The notes under the pieces: model-generated
The model's input: the letters and a program-made list of their open reading frames with translations, nothing else
Database searches by the model: none
Told to the model about the DNA's origin: nothing
Part shown: positions 15,792 to 23,525 of the stretch, one piece after another
Numbering within the stretch: position 1 is the first letter of the stretch
Layout: each line of letters begins with the position of its first letter
Position numbers and translations under genes: made by a program
Assembly: GCF_039544105.1 (NCBI RefSeq)
Contig: NZ_BAABLA010000119.1
Direction: 5' to 3' (one strand)
Source of the DNA: Haloechinothrix_A salitolerans
GTDB lineage: Bacteria > Actinomycetota > Actinomycetes > Mycobacteriales > Pseudonocardiaceae
Length of the DNA: 64,000 bases

Positions 15792-17141
15792 ATGAGCACC
15801 GTCCTCGCCCCAGCTCCGCCGCGAAGCGATCTCGTACCGATCCCCGGTAACCACGGACTGCCGATCGTCGGCTACACCGCCCGTTACATGCGCGACCCAG
15901 TCGCGCTGTGGCGGGAGCGATACGAGCGGTACGGACCGGTGTCGTGGTTCGGCGGTTTCGGCACGCGATTCGTATCGGCACTCGGTCCGGACGCCTGCGG
16001 CGCCGTGCTGGCCAACCGGGACCGAGCGTTCGCCAACGGCGACAGCTGGCGCCACCTGATCGGGCCGTTCTTCGACCGTGGCCTGATGCTGCTCGACTTC
16101 GACGAGCACATGGCGCATCGACGGATCATGCAGCAAGCCTTCACCACACAACGCCTCGCGCGGTACGCCGAAGGACTGAATACCGCTATCGAGGCTGGCC
16201 TGTCCGGCTGGCGGCCACGGCCCGACTTCCGGGTGTATCCCGCGACCAAGACATTGACCCTCGATCTGGCGACCAGCATCTTCATGGGCGGGGCGGAAGG
16301 GACCACGCGTTCACAACTCGACCGGATGAACAAGGCGTTCATCGACTGTGTACAAGCGGGCACCGCGATCATCCGGTTCCCGATGCCCGGCGGCCGGTGG
16401 CGACGCGGCCTGCACGGGCGCGCGAAACTGGAACGGTTCCTACGGCAGTACCTGCCGTCGCGTCGCGCGGACAACGGAGACGACCTGTTCAGTGCGCTGT
16501 GCCAGGCGGAATCGGACGACGGGCAGCGCTTCAGCGACGACGACATCATCAGCCACATGATCTTCCTGCTGATGGCGGCGCACGACACGTCCACCATCAC
16601 GATCTCGACGATGATGTCCTATCTCGGCCAGCATCCGGAGTGGCAGCAGCGGTGCCGGGAGGAGTCACTGGCGCTCGACGCCTATCCGGATCACGACCAA
16701 CTAGCGCATCTGGAGTCGCTGGACATGGTGATGAAGGAAGCCATGCGGCTGGTGACACCATTGCCCACGATGGCACGCAATGCGGTGAAGGACACCGAAG
16801 TGCTAGGTCATTTCGTACCGCAGGGGTCGTTCGTCGTCGCGACGCCAATCTTCACCCATCACATGCCCGAGTACTGGCCGGAGCCGGAGCGGTTCGACCC
16901 TGGCCGGTTCGCACCGGATCGGCGCGAGGACAAGGTGCATCGCTACGCCTGGCAGCCGTTCGGCGGTGGAGTGCACAAGTGCCTCGGCATGCACTTCTCC
17001 ACCGTGGAGGTCAAGCTGGTCATGCACCACCTGCTCCGACGGTTCACCTGGGGCGTTCCGCCAGACTACCGCGCCCCGATGGACTACACCTCGCTACCGT
17101 TTCCGAAGGACGGTCACCCGGTCGACCTCCGGGCGCGGTGA
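15792..17141 (+). CDS. Cytochrome P450, 449 aa
   Basis: A bacterial P450 monooxygenase. The heme-thiolate loop is FGGGVHKCLG with the ligand Cys at residue 397. The oxygen-activating I-helix is MAAHDTSTITI (about 260-270), and the K-helix ExxR motif is in MKEAMRLVTPLP. The N-terminus is soluble (PIPGNHGLPIVGYTARYMRDP) and resembles CYP51/CYP120/CYP26-like class enzymes more than typical actinomycete CYP105s, hinting at a sterol, retinoid or terpenoid-like substrate; that is an inference. GGGAG precedes ATG 15792. No ferredoxin gene is adjacent, so redox partners must be encoded elsewhere. Confidence 0.93.
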   Translation: MSTVLAPAPPRSDLVPIPGNHGLPIVGYTARYMRDPVALWRERYERYGPVSWFGGFGTRFVSALGPDACGAVLANRDRAFANGDSWRHLIGPFFDRGLMLLDFDEHMAHRRIMQQAFTTQRLARYAEGLNTAIEAGLSGWRPRPDFRVYPATKTLTLDLATSIFMGGAEGTTRSQLDRMNKAFIDCVQAGTAIIRFPMPGGRWRRGLHGRAKLERFLRQYLPSRRADNGDDLFSALCQAESDDGQRFSDDDIISHMIFLLMAAHDTSTITISTMMSYLGQHPEWQQRCREESLALDAYPDHDQLAHLESLDMVMKEAMRLVTPLPTMARNAVKDTEVLGHFVPQGSFVVATPIFTHHMPEYWPEPERFDPGRFAPDRREDKVHRYAWQPFGGGVHKCLGMHFSTVEVKLVMHHLLRRFTWGVPPDYRAPMDYTSLPFPKDGHPVDLRAR

Positions 17142-17143
17142 CG

Positions 17144-17440
17144 TCAGGGCTCGCGCTCGGCGGGTCGGTCGTCGTTGGCGCCTGACCAGTCCCCTACCGG
17201 CGAAAGCCCCGCGTAAGCACGAAGGCCACGGGCGGCGCGCAGGCGTCCACTGTGGTCGGTGAAAGCGAACGCGCTCAGGTAGCGGGCGGAGAAGAAGTTC
17301 GCACGCCAGGCGTACTCGTCACGGCCGCCGGTCTCGCCGTCTGGGAGCGGTCCTGTCAGGAGCATGCGTGCACCATGATGCTGCCGCGTCCGTTCCGGAC
17401 GGAGATAGCGTTCGAACCACGCCAGCGTGTAGTAGTCGAC
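17144..17440 (-). pseudogene. C-terminal remnant of a secreted alpha/beta hydrolase
   Basis: The minus-strand reading from 17440 begins VDYYTLAWFERYLRPERTR and continues through LLTG, RANFFSARYLSAFAF and TDHSGRLRAARGLRAYAG. This resembles the last 90 or so residues of actinobacterial lipase/dienelactone-type hydrolases, in which DYYTLAWFDRYL follows the catalytic core. The nucleophile elbow and everything before it are missing. The break coincides with copy 3 of the 21-bp-period repeat. In frame the open reading continues to 17503 through repeat sequence, so a short peptide may be made, but no hydrolase. It lies downstream of the P450 in opposite orientation. Confidence 0.6.
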
Positions 17441-17478
17441 CGAGGGACACGACGTCAGGAACGAGGGACACGACGCGG
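17441..17478. repeat. 21-bp-period repeat, copy 3
   Basis: GGACAC occurs at 17445-17450 and 17466-17471, again 21 bp apart, inside CGAGGGACACGACGTC and CGAGGGACACGACGCG. It forms the exact upstream border of the hydrolase remnant. Confidence 0.75.
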
Positions 17479-17495
17479 GCGGGCGCCAGGTGGCG

Positions 17496-17963
17496 TCAGC
17501 CAACAGCCTCCCTGCGGCGGTCGAGGAGGAGACCGAGCGTGATGCCGTAGACCAGGTGCAACACCAGCGTCGCCACCGCGATCTTCGGCGTGACAGCCGT
17601 GCCGAACAAACCCCAGCCCAGGTACGGCAGCCACACCAGTCCCATCAGCGCCCACAGCACCGCCCCGTAGCCCGTGGCCACCCGTATGTTGACCCGGCGC
17701 ACCAGCACGGCGAGCACCGCACCGGCCACCGCGCCATACCCGAGGTGGGAGACGACGGCCAGCACGAGGCGGGCGGATTCCGGTAGCGCGCCGAAGGTTT
17801 CCGCGACCAGAGCGGCGGGGATTGGCTTGGGCATGGGCGCGACACCGCTGGCCACTCCAGCGAGCATCAGCACGCTCATCGCGACCGTCGCGAGGGCGCC
17901 CCAACCAGCACCAGCGGGAACACGGGACCAGCGGGCGACTCCTCGTGAGTTCGTAGTTGTCAT
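17496..17963 (-). CDS. Small integral membrane protein, 155 aa
   Basis: About four membrane helices: WGALATVAMSVLMLAGVASG, LVLAVVSHLGYGAVAGAVLAV, VLWALMGLVWLPYLGWGLFG and VATLVLHLVYGITLGLLLD. The pattern and the repeated Gly/His near helix ends resemble uncharacterised actinobacterial membrane proteins of the DUF6789/DUF1440 kind; the assignment is tentative. ATG 17963 (MTTTNSRGVARW) is preferred to upstream GTG/TTG options. It diverges from the MerR gene with a 103-bp gap, so it is likely the target of that regulator. Confidence 0.78.
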   Translation of the reverse strand: MTTTNSRGVARWSRVPAGAGWGALATVAMSVLMLAGVASGVAPMPKPIPAALVAETFGALPESARLVLAVVSHLGYGAVAGAVLAVLVRRVNIRVATGYGAVLWALMGLVWLPYLGWGLFGTAVTPKIAVATLVLHLVYGITLGLLLDRRREAVG

Positions 17964-18066
17964 GACGAGCACGCTAAGCCTGTACCTCACTACCGGTTTC
18001 CACTCGCTGTGATCGAAGTCACTCCCAGTTGGAGCTGATACCCACGTACCGGATTACCCTCGCGCC

Positions 18067-18492
18067 ATGGATACCGCGCCGACCACGCTGCGTTCGGGTC
18101 AGGTCGCCACCGAAGCGGGCGTCAACCCGCAGACCCTGCGCTACTACGAACGCCGCGGCCTCATCGCCGAGCCCACCCGCAGCCCGGGCGGCCACCGGCT
18201 CTACCCTGCCGCGACCGTCCGTCGGTTGCGAGTGATCAAAGCAGCGCAGCGACTCGGCTTCACGCTCGACGAGGTCGCCGAACTGATCGACGCGGGCAGG
18301 ACCGGCATGAGCAAGGACACCGGCCTACGTGCCAGCGCGGAGGCGAAATTGGTGGACGTCGAACGCCGGATCGCCGACCTCGACGTTATCCGCCACACCC
18401 TGCGGCGAGCGCTCGACGCGGGCTGCGACGACCTGACCACGTGTGCGAGCGCGTCCGACTGCCCGTTGCCGTTCACCGAGATCACGCACTGA
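18067..18492 (+). CDS. MerR-family regulator, 141 aa
   Basis: A MerR helix-turn-helix (SGQVATEAGVNPQTLRYYERRGL, residues about 10-32), the second wing HRLYPAATVRRLRVIKAAQRLGFTLDEV, a dimerisation coiled coil, and a Cys-containing tail (GCDDLTTCASASDCPLPF). Three Cys in the tail suggest metal or thiol sensing, as in mercury- or heavy-metal-type MerR proteins, but the spacing differs from canonical MerR and ZntR. No metal transporter or reductase is adjacent. The divergent four-helix membrane protein is the likeliest partner. The two reading frames share a short promoter region in which no clean dyad could be assigned. Confidence 0.88.
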   Translation: MDTAPTTLRSGQVATEAGVNPQTLRYYERRGLIAEPTRSPGGHRLYPAATVRRLRVIKAAQRLGFTLDEVAELIDAGRTGMSKDTGLRASAEAKLVDVERRIADLDVIRHTLRRALDAGCDDLTTCASASDCPLPFTEITH

Positions 18493-18531
18493 CACCGAAC
18501 CCGCCATGACCGCTCTGCGACACTTCCCGGT

Positions 18532-19161
18532 ATGACGACCGCGGAAAACGGCAAGCCGCGCGCCACGACTGGCAGGCGCAGGGGGCGGCCCGGCTACGAT
18601 CTCGACTCACTGTTGCAGGTCGCGGCCAGGCTGTTCTACGAGCGCGGCTATGACGGGACCAGCATGGACGAACTGGCCCGCAAGCTCGGCATCACCAAGT
18701 CCGCGATCTACCACCATGTCTCCGGCAAGGAGGAGCTTCTGCGGCTCGCCGTCGACCGCGCGCTGGACGGCCTTTTCGCCGTCGCCGATGAGACGGAGCG
18801 GCTCGACGGCCGCGCGATCGACAAGCTGGAACACCTGGTCAGAGGCAGTGTGCTGGTACTGTCCGAGCGGCTGCTGTATGTCACCCTGCTGCTGCGGGTG
18901 CGCGGCAACACCAAGGTCGAACGAGCCGCGCTGGCCAAGCGGCGCGAGTTCGACCACATCGTCGCCCGGCTGGTAGCGCAGGCGGAAGCCGAGGGCGACA
19001 TTCGGCCAGACGTCGATCCCGCGATCACCGCGCGACTGCTGTTCGGCATGGTGAACTCCTTGATCGAGTGGTACAAGCCACGCAGTAACACCAACAGCGC
19101 CGCATTGGCCGATGCCGTGACAAAGGTGGCCTTCGACGGTATTCGGCAACCGAGGGTGTGA
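18532..19161 (+). CDS. TetR-family regulator (PaaR-like), 209 aa
   Basis: The DNA-binding domain reads LDSLLQVAARLFYERGYDGT then MDELARKLGITKSAIYHHVSGKEEL. This and the basic RRRGRPGYD lead resemble regulators of phenylacetate catabolism, but no paa genes are in the window, so the target is unknown. The ligand-binding half is helical and ends TAVTKV-like (LADAVTKVAFDGIRQP). It stands 39 bp after the MerR gene on the same strand and converges on the hydrolase gene with a 2-bp gap. Confidence 0.86.
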   Translation: MTTAENGKPRATTGRRRGRPGYDLDSLLQVAARLFYERGYDGTSMDELARKLGITKSAIYHHVSGKEELLRLAVDRALDGLFAVADETERLDGRAIDKLEHLVRGSVLVLSERLLYVTLLLRVRGNTKVERAALAKRREFDHIVARLVAQAEAEGDIRPDVDPAITARLLFGMVNSLIEWYKPRSNTNSAALADAVTKVAFDGIRQPRV

Positions 19162-19163
19162 CG

Positions 19164-20036
19164 TCACCCGCCCACCAACTCGCGCACGCCCGCCGCGAAC
19201 GCGGTGGGGTCCTCTACCTGCGGATAGTGCCCCAAATCAGGCAGCTCGATGACGCTGGCGGCCGGGCGTAGCTCGCGGAGGCCGTTCAGCACGTTCGTCG
19301 TCGCGACCGGATCCCGCAGCCCCCAAAGCAGACCGAGGTCGCCATCCCACTGCTGGACCGCGCCATGCCAGCGCTTCGCGTAGCGCACCCGCTCTCGCAC
19401 ATACCCGCACAACAGGTGCGCGATCCGATGGCCGTCGGCGTTGCTGACCAGCGCCCACTGCGCGGCGGCTTCCTCATCCGACAACGGATGCGTCGGTGAG
19501 AACAGCCGGGCGAACTCCCTGCGGAACAACGTCGGATTCGCCAGCGATGCCGCCACCGGGCCAAGCGGGCTGAGCAGCACCTTCTGGATCGGCCGTAAGC
19601 TTGCTCGCGACACGATCAGCCCGCCGTTGGACAGCACCACCCGCCGCAGCGTGAACGGCAACGCGCCCGCGCGGTCGCGTGCCATCAGCTCGGTCGCCAC
19701 CGAGGTGCCCATGTCGTGCGCGACGACGTCGACCTCACGATGTCCGAGCCGCGCCAACACCTCGACGACGACGTCGGTGTGCTCGAAGATCGTATACGTA
19801 TGCGGACGCGGCTTGTCCGAGAAACCGAAGCCGAGAAAGTCCAGCGTGAGCGTCGCGCGATCCAGCAGGTCGAGCACCTGGCGGAAGTCGTAGCAGCTGG
19901 ACGGGTAGCCGTGCAGCAGCACGACAACCGGACCGTCGCCTCCGATCTCGCGCACGAAGATCCGGCCCGCCGCTGTCTCCAGCCAGCGTCCACCCGCACG
20001 CCACTCGGCCACGGGCTCCGGTATCCCACCGCTCAT
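19164..20036 (-). CDS. Alpha/beta hydrolase, Asp-nucleophile (epoxide hydrolase/dehalogenase-like), 290 aa
   Basis: A soluble hydrolase in which the nucleophile elbow is VVAHDMGTS: Asp108 replaces the Ser of esterases, as in epoxide hydrolases and haloalkane dehalogenases. HGYPSSCYDF supplies the oxyanion motif (HGxP), LRDPVATTN the likely acid, and DLGHYPQVEDP the catalytic His. HGYPSS with the helical cap fits epoxide hydrolases slightly better. ATG 20036 starts MSGGIPEPVAEWRAGG. It diverges from the DUF1906 gene across a 102-bp region with a strong inverted repeat. Confidence 0.88.
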   Translation of the reverse strand: MSGGIPEPVAEWRAGGRWLETAAGRIFVREIGGDGPVVVLLHGYPSSCYDFRQVLDLLDRATLTLDFLGFGFSDKPRPHTYTIFEHTDVVVEVLARLGHREVDVVAHDMGTSVATELMARDRAGALPFTLRRVVLSNGGLIVSRASLRPIQKVLLSPLGPVAASLANPTLFRREFARLFSPTHPLSDEEAAAQWALVSNADGHRIAHLLCGYVRERVRYAKRWHGAVQQWDGDLGLLWGLRDPVATTNVLNGLRELRPAASVIELPDLGHYPQVEDPTAFAAGVRELVGG

Positions 20037-20104
20037 GGCGGACGACCCTAGCCGCCGTCGTCACTGATTCGAGCGAACCCTGCGGACCAGCGTGTCCAAA
20101 TCCT

Positions 20105-20134
20105 TCATGATCGACGACGTCATGTCGATCATGA
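20105..20134. promoter_or_regulatory. 11-bp inverted repeat abutting the DUF1906 start
   Basis: TCATGATCGAC (20105-20115) and its exact complement GTCGATCATGA (20124-20134) flank an 8-base spacer, four bases before the ATG at 20139. The dyad takes the place where a ribosome-binding site would lie, so it may act as an operator or as an mRNA hairpin controlling translation. Confidence 0.65.
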
Positions 20135-20138
20135 CGAC

Positions 20139-21440
20139 ATGAACGGTCGTCGCGTCATCGCCAGGATCGCGTTCGTCCTGGTATTCGTCGTCACGGTCGC
20201 GTTGCTGCCCCCGCCTTATCTCTTCGCCAAACCAGCGACGTCCGTCGACTATCCGAAGCGCGCGACCGTGACGCAGTTCTCCGGCCTGGCGTTCGACACC
20301 TGCTCCGCGCCGTCGCTGTCGACGATGCGCAAGTGGCGATCCTCCCGCTATCGGGCCATCGGCATCTACATCGGAGGGGTGACACGGGCATGCAGCCAGC
20401 GCCACCTGAGCAAGAGCTGGGTCCACGGCGTCACCGCGATGCGCTGGCGACTGGTGCCGATCTACACCGGCAAGCAAGCGCCGTGTCGCGACCACGTGAA
20501 GCAGTTCCTGATCAAGCCGAAGCAGGCACGTGAGCAGGGACGTCGCGCCGCGAGGCACGCCGTCAAGCGCGCGGGACGGCTCGGCCTGCTGCCCGGCAGC
20601 GCGCTGTACCTGGACATCGAGTCCTATCCGACGTCGCGTCACCGTTGCCGCAAGGCGGTGCTGCGCTACATCTCCGGCTGGACGACGGCGCTCCACCGGC
20701 ACGGGTACCTCTCCGGGGTGTATGTCGCGGGCGGGTCCGGGGGCGTCCACCTGGCCGCGGCGCATGGCTCCCGCGCCTACGCACGACCAGACGCGATCTG
20801 GGTGGCGCAATGGGACGGCAGCAAGAAGCTCTTCAATCTCCCCGGCGTTTCGGATCGATACTGGTCGCACGGTCAGCGCGGCAAGCAGTTCCGGGGACCG
20901 CACCGCGAGAAGCACGGCGGCGTCGCGATGACCATCGACAGCAACCGGTTCCGTGCGCCGGTGGCGACCGTGGCACGGCAGGTCCGCGTCACGAGCTCCG
21001 TGCCGTTGAAGGGCCGCAAGCACCCCACGAAGAAGGCCGCGATCATCACCACGTACCGACCTGGCTCGACCGTCGGGGCCGTGTGCCAGCGTCGTGGCGC
21101 GAAAGCGGCGGGTACGCGGGTGTGGAATCTGCTCGCCAACGGCACCTACGTCTCCGACCGGTTCGTCAAAACCGGCGGTAAGGGGCTACCTCGGTGCGCC
21201 TACCCTTATCAGGTCGCACGCACCGATCGGCTGAACAAGCGCGCCGGACCTAGCACCCGGCACGCGCTTGTGGGGGAGGTATACGGTGGCGGGCTTGTGA
21301 AGGTCGTCTGCCAGCGACGCGGGTCGAACGTCTTCGGTAACCGGGTGTGGAACAAGCTGGCCAGCGGCACCTGGGTCAGCGACTACTACCTGGCGACGCC
21401 GTCCCGACGCGGATTCAGCAAGCCAATCCGGCGGTGCTGA
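20139..21440 (+). CDS. Secreted DUF1906 (glycoside-hydrolase-like) protein with SH3-like repeats, 433 aa
   Basis: The N-terminus has a basic start and a hydrophobic segment (IARIAFVLVFVVTVALLP), a signal peptide or anchor. Residues about 40-275 form a DUF1906 domain: FSGLAFDTCSAPS, AIGIYIGG, RLVPIYTGKQAPC, GSALYLDIESY (acidic Asp/Glu on a TIM-barrel strand) and DAIWVAQWDG. Two C-terminal modules follow (about 280-345 and 355-425), each with a VCQRRG core, VWN and G-YVSD/G-WVSD, like bacterial SH3 domains that bind cell wall. A role in peptidoglycan or cell-surface glycan hydrolysis is likely; catalysis by DUF1906 itself is unproven. Confidence 0.87.
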   Translation: MNGRRVIARIAFVLVFVVTVALLPPPYLFAKPATSVDYPKRATVTQFSGLAFDTCSAPSLSTMRKWRSSRYRAIGIYIGGVTRACSQRHLSKSWVHGVTAMRWRLVPIYTGKQAPCRDHVKQFLIKPKQAREQGRRAARHAVKRAGRLGLLPGSALYLDIESYPTSRHRCRKAVLRYISGWTTALHRHGYLSGVYVAGGSGGVHLAAAHGSRAYARPDAIWVAQWDGSKKLFNLPGVSDRYWSHGQRGKQFRGPHREKHGGVAMTIDSNRFRAPVATVARQVRVTSSVPLKGRKHPTKKAAIITTYRPGSTVGAVCQRRGAKAAGTRVWNLLANGTYVSDRFVKTGGKGLPRCAYPYQVARTDRLNKRAGPSTRHALVGEVYGGGLVKVVCQRRGSNVFGNRVWNKLASGTWVSDYYLATPSRRGFSKPIRRC

Positions 21441-21443
21441 AGC

Positions 21444-21476
21444 GGCGACGTCGGTCACGTTCGTCCCGACGTCGCC
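21444..21476. terminator. Bidirectional hairpin between convergent genes
   Basis: GGCGACGTCGG (21444-21454) and CCGACGTCGCC (21466-21476) form a perfect 11-bp stem with an 11-base loop. It lies 3 bp after the DUF1906 stop and 4 bp before the aminotransferase stop on the other strand. There is no T-tract, as is common in actinomycete hairpin terminators. Confidence 0.7.
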
Positions 21477-21480
21477 GATC

Positions 21481-22689
21481 TCACTGCGCGTAACCGTCCA
21501 GGAAACGCCCGATACGCCGGATGGCTGTCTCCAGCTCGTCGGCCTCCGGCAGCGTGATGATGCGGAAGTGATCCGGCCGGGCCCAGTTGAAGCCTGTCCC
21601 CTGTACCACGTGGATCTTCTCCCGCAGCAGCAAGTCGTAGACGAACTTCTCGTCGTCATGGATCCGGTGGACGTCGGTGTCGATGCGAGCGAAGGCGTAC
21701 AGCGCCCCGCGGGGCTTGACGCAGGACACGCCGGGGATGTCGTTGAGAGCGTGCCAGGCTCGGTCCCGCTGCCGCGTGAGCCTGCCGTCCTCGGCGATCA
21801 GCGCGTCAATGGAATCGTCGCCGAGCGCGGCTTCGATGGCGTGCTGCGCCGGACCATTCGGGCACAGCCGCATCCCAGCGAGCATCGTCAGCCCTTCGAG
21901 GTAGTCCTTGGCGTGATCGCGCGGGCCGGACACCACCAGCCAGCCGGATCGGAACCCGGCGACACGGTGGCTCTTGGACAGACCACTGAACGTCAGGCAC
22001 ACGACGTCCGGTGCGATGGCGCCGAGATGATGGTGCCTGGCGCCGTCGTAGACGATGCGGTCGTAAACCTCGTCCGCCAGGATCATCAGGTTGTGCCTGC
22101 GCGCCAGCTCGGCGATGCCGCGCAGCAGCTCGTCGGAGTAGACCGCGCCGGTGGGGTTGTTCGGGTTGATCACCACGATGGCCTTCGTGCGGTCGGTGAT
22201 CTTCGCGGCGATGTCAGCGAGATCCGGCTGCCATTCGGCCTGCTCGTCGCAGTGGTAATGCACCGCGGTACCACCCGCCATGCGCGTCACCGCGGTCCAC
22301 AGCGGATAGTCCGGACTCGGCACAAGCAGCTCGTCGCCCCCGTCGACCAGCGCGTGCACCGCCATGGTCGCCAGCTCGGAAACACCGTTGCCGAGGTAGA
22401 CGTCGTCGGCGCCGAGCTCGCTGAAGCCGCGCCGCAGGTAGTAGTCGGCGACAGCCTGCCGCGCGGACAGCAGCCCACGCGAGTCGCCGTAGCCATGTGA
22501 CGTCGAGAGCGCGCGGGTCATGGCGGTCAGAATCGAGTCAGGCACCTCGAAGCCGAACGCGGCGGGGTTGCCGGTGTTCAGGCGCAGCACCGAGTGACCC
22601 GCCGCTTCGAGCGCGTTGGCCTGCTCGACGACTGGTCCCCTGATCTCATAGCAGACGCCCGCGAGCTTGCTCGACTGCCTGAACTCCAT
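21481..22689 (-). CDS. PLP-dependent aminotransferase (AlaA/AspC-like), 402 aa
   Basis: A fold-type I class I/II aminotransferase. Visible are the substrate/PLP regions VLRLNTGNPAAFGFEVP, YLGNGVSELATMAVHAL, INPNNPTGAVYS, the Asp of ILADEVYDRIVYDG and the PLP-lysine in FSGLSKSHRVAGFRSGW. This matches alanine/glutamate:pyruvate aminotransferase AlaA closely. GGAGG lies before ATG 22689. It diverges from an HxlR regulator with two palindromes between, and is therefore probably under HxlR control. It catalyses transfer of an amino group between an amino acid and a 2-oxo acid; the exact pair is inferred from family. Confidence 0.92.
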   Translation of the reverse strand: MEFRQSSKLAGVCYEIRGPVVEQANALEAAGHSVLRLNTGNPAAFGFEVPDSILTAMTRALSTSHGYGDSRGLLSARQAVADYYLRRGFSELGADDVYLGNGVSELATMAVHALVDGGDELLVPSPDYPLWTAVTRMAGGTAVHYHCDEQAEWQPDLADIAAKITDRTKAIVVINPNNPTGAVYSDELLRGIAELARRHNLMILADEVYDRIVYDGARHHHLGAIAPDVVCLTFSGLSKSHRVAGFRSGWLVVSGPRDHAKDYLEGLTMLAGMRLCPNGPAQHAIEAALGDDSIDALIAEDGRLTRQRDRAWHALNDIPGVSCVKPRGALYAFARIDTDVHRIHDDEKFVYDLLLREKIHVVQGTGFNWARPDHFRIITLPEADELETAIRRIGRFLDGYAQ

Positions 22690-22723
22690 CTGGCCCTCCT
22701 GTCGCTGTCGTGGGTGCAGCCTA

Positions 22724-22758
22724 CTTGGTATTTCCAAGTCACTGCTTGGAAGGTCCAA
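22724..22758. promoter_or_regulatory. Two HxlR-type palindromes
   Basis: CTTGG-TATTT-CCAAG (22724-22738) and TTGGA-AGG-TCCAA (22746-22758) lie in the 91-bp gap between the divergent aminotransferase and HxlR genes. Both carry the same TTGG/CCAA core, consistent with binding of two dimers. Confidence 0.65.
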
Positions 22759-22780
22759 CTTCTCGGCTAACCTGGTGCGC

Positions 22781-23410
22781 ATGTCGCGTCGTACCTATGC
22801 GCACTACTGCCCCGTCGCCCGCTCACTTGACGTCGTCGGCGAGCGCTGGACCCTGCTGATCGTGCGCGAGCTGGCGCTCGGGCCCCGCCGCTACACCGAC
22901 CTGCACGCCGACCTCCCCGGCATCAGCACCGACGTCCTCGCGGCGCGGCTCAAGGACATGGAGGCCAACGGCCTCGTGGTACGGCGCAAGCTGAGTGTCC
23001 CCGTGTGGGTGTACGAGCTGACACCGCGCGGGCGCGAGCTGGTGCCGGTGCTGGCCGAGCTCGCGAGTTGGGGATCCGCGCTGCTCACCGACAACCCCGA
23101 CCCTACCGACGCGCTGCGTGGACACTGGTTCGCCATCCCCGTCGCCACCGCGCTGCGGCAGGCCGCCGATGGCGCCACCGGCACCGCTCAGGTGCGGGTG
23201 GACGAGCACGGCTGGCACCTGCGCGTCGGCCCGGACGACGTCACGTTCATCTCCGACGAGGACGTCGCGGATGTCGACGTCCTCGTGCGCCTCGACACCG
23301 CGACCGCCACGGCCCTGGCCCGCGGTGACACCCGCCTGGACAAGGCCGTGGCCGACGGTGACGTGCGGGTGGAGGGCACCTCGTCGCTCGCGGCGGCGCT
23401 CGCGAGGTGA
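22781..23410 (+). CDS. HxlR-family regulator with SCP2-like C-domain, 209 aa
   Basis: Residues about 1-100 form the HxlR winged helix: CPVARSLDVVGERWTLLIVREL, YTDLHADLPGISTDVLAARLKDMEANGLV and the wing VWVYELTPRGREL. The remaining 100 residues (AQVRVDEHGWHLRVGPDDVTF, ALARGDTRLDKAVADGDVRVEG) resemble an SCP2 sterol-carrier-like fold found fused to some HxlR proteins, which may bind a hydrophobic ligand. ATG 22781 is used. It probably controls the divergent aminotransferase. Confidence 0.87.
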   Translation: MSRRTYAHYCPVARSLDVVGERWTLLIVRELALGPRRYTDLHADLPGISTDVLAARLKDMEANGLVVRRKLSVPVWVYELTPRGRELVPVLAELASWGSALLTDNPDPTDALRGHWFAIPVATALRQAADGATGTAQVRVDEHGWHLRVGPDDVTFISDEDVADVDVLVRLDTATATALARGDTRLDKAVADGDVRVEGTSSLAAALAR

Positions 23411-23525
23411 GGCCGGTGTCGCTCGTTGGTGCCCGCGCACAACGAAGTCTGTGCGCCGATCTCTACTGCTGAGCTGATCACGGTGCCACCATGCGAAGTC
23501 GGGCAACCGGCAGAAAGGCACGCTG

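Noticed and set aside
15792..17141. P450 as part of a natural-product cluster
   Set aside because: No polyketide, peptide or terpene synthase genes are near; the P450 stands alone with its TetR gene.
17964..18066. MerR operator with 19-bp spacer between the MerR and membrane protein genes
   Set aside because: TTGGAG and TTACCC boxes with 19 bp between can be drawn, but no convincing dyad lies between them, so no site is claimed.
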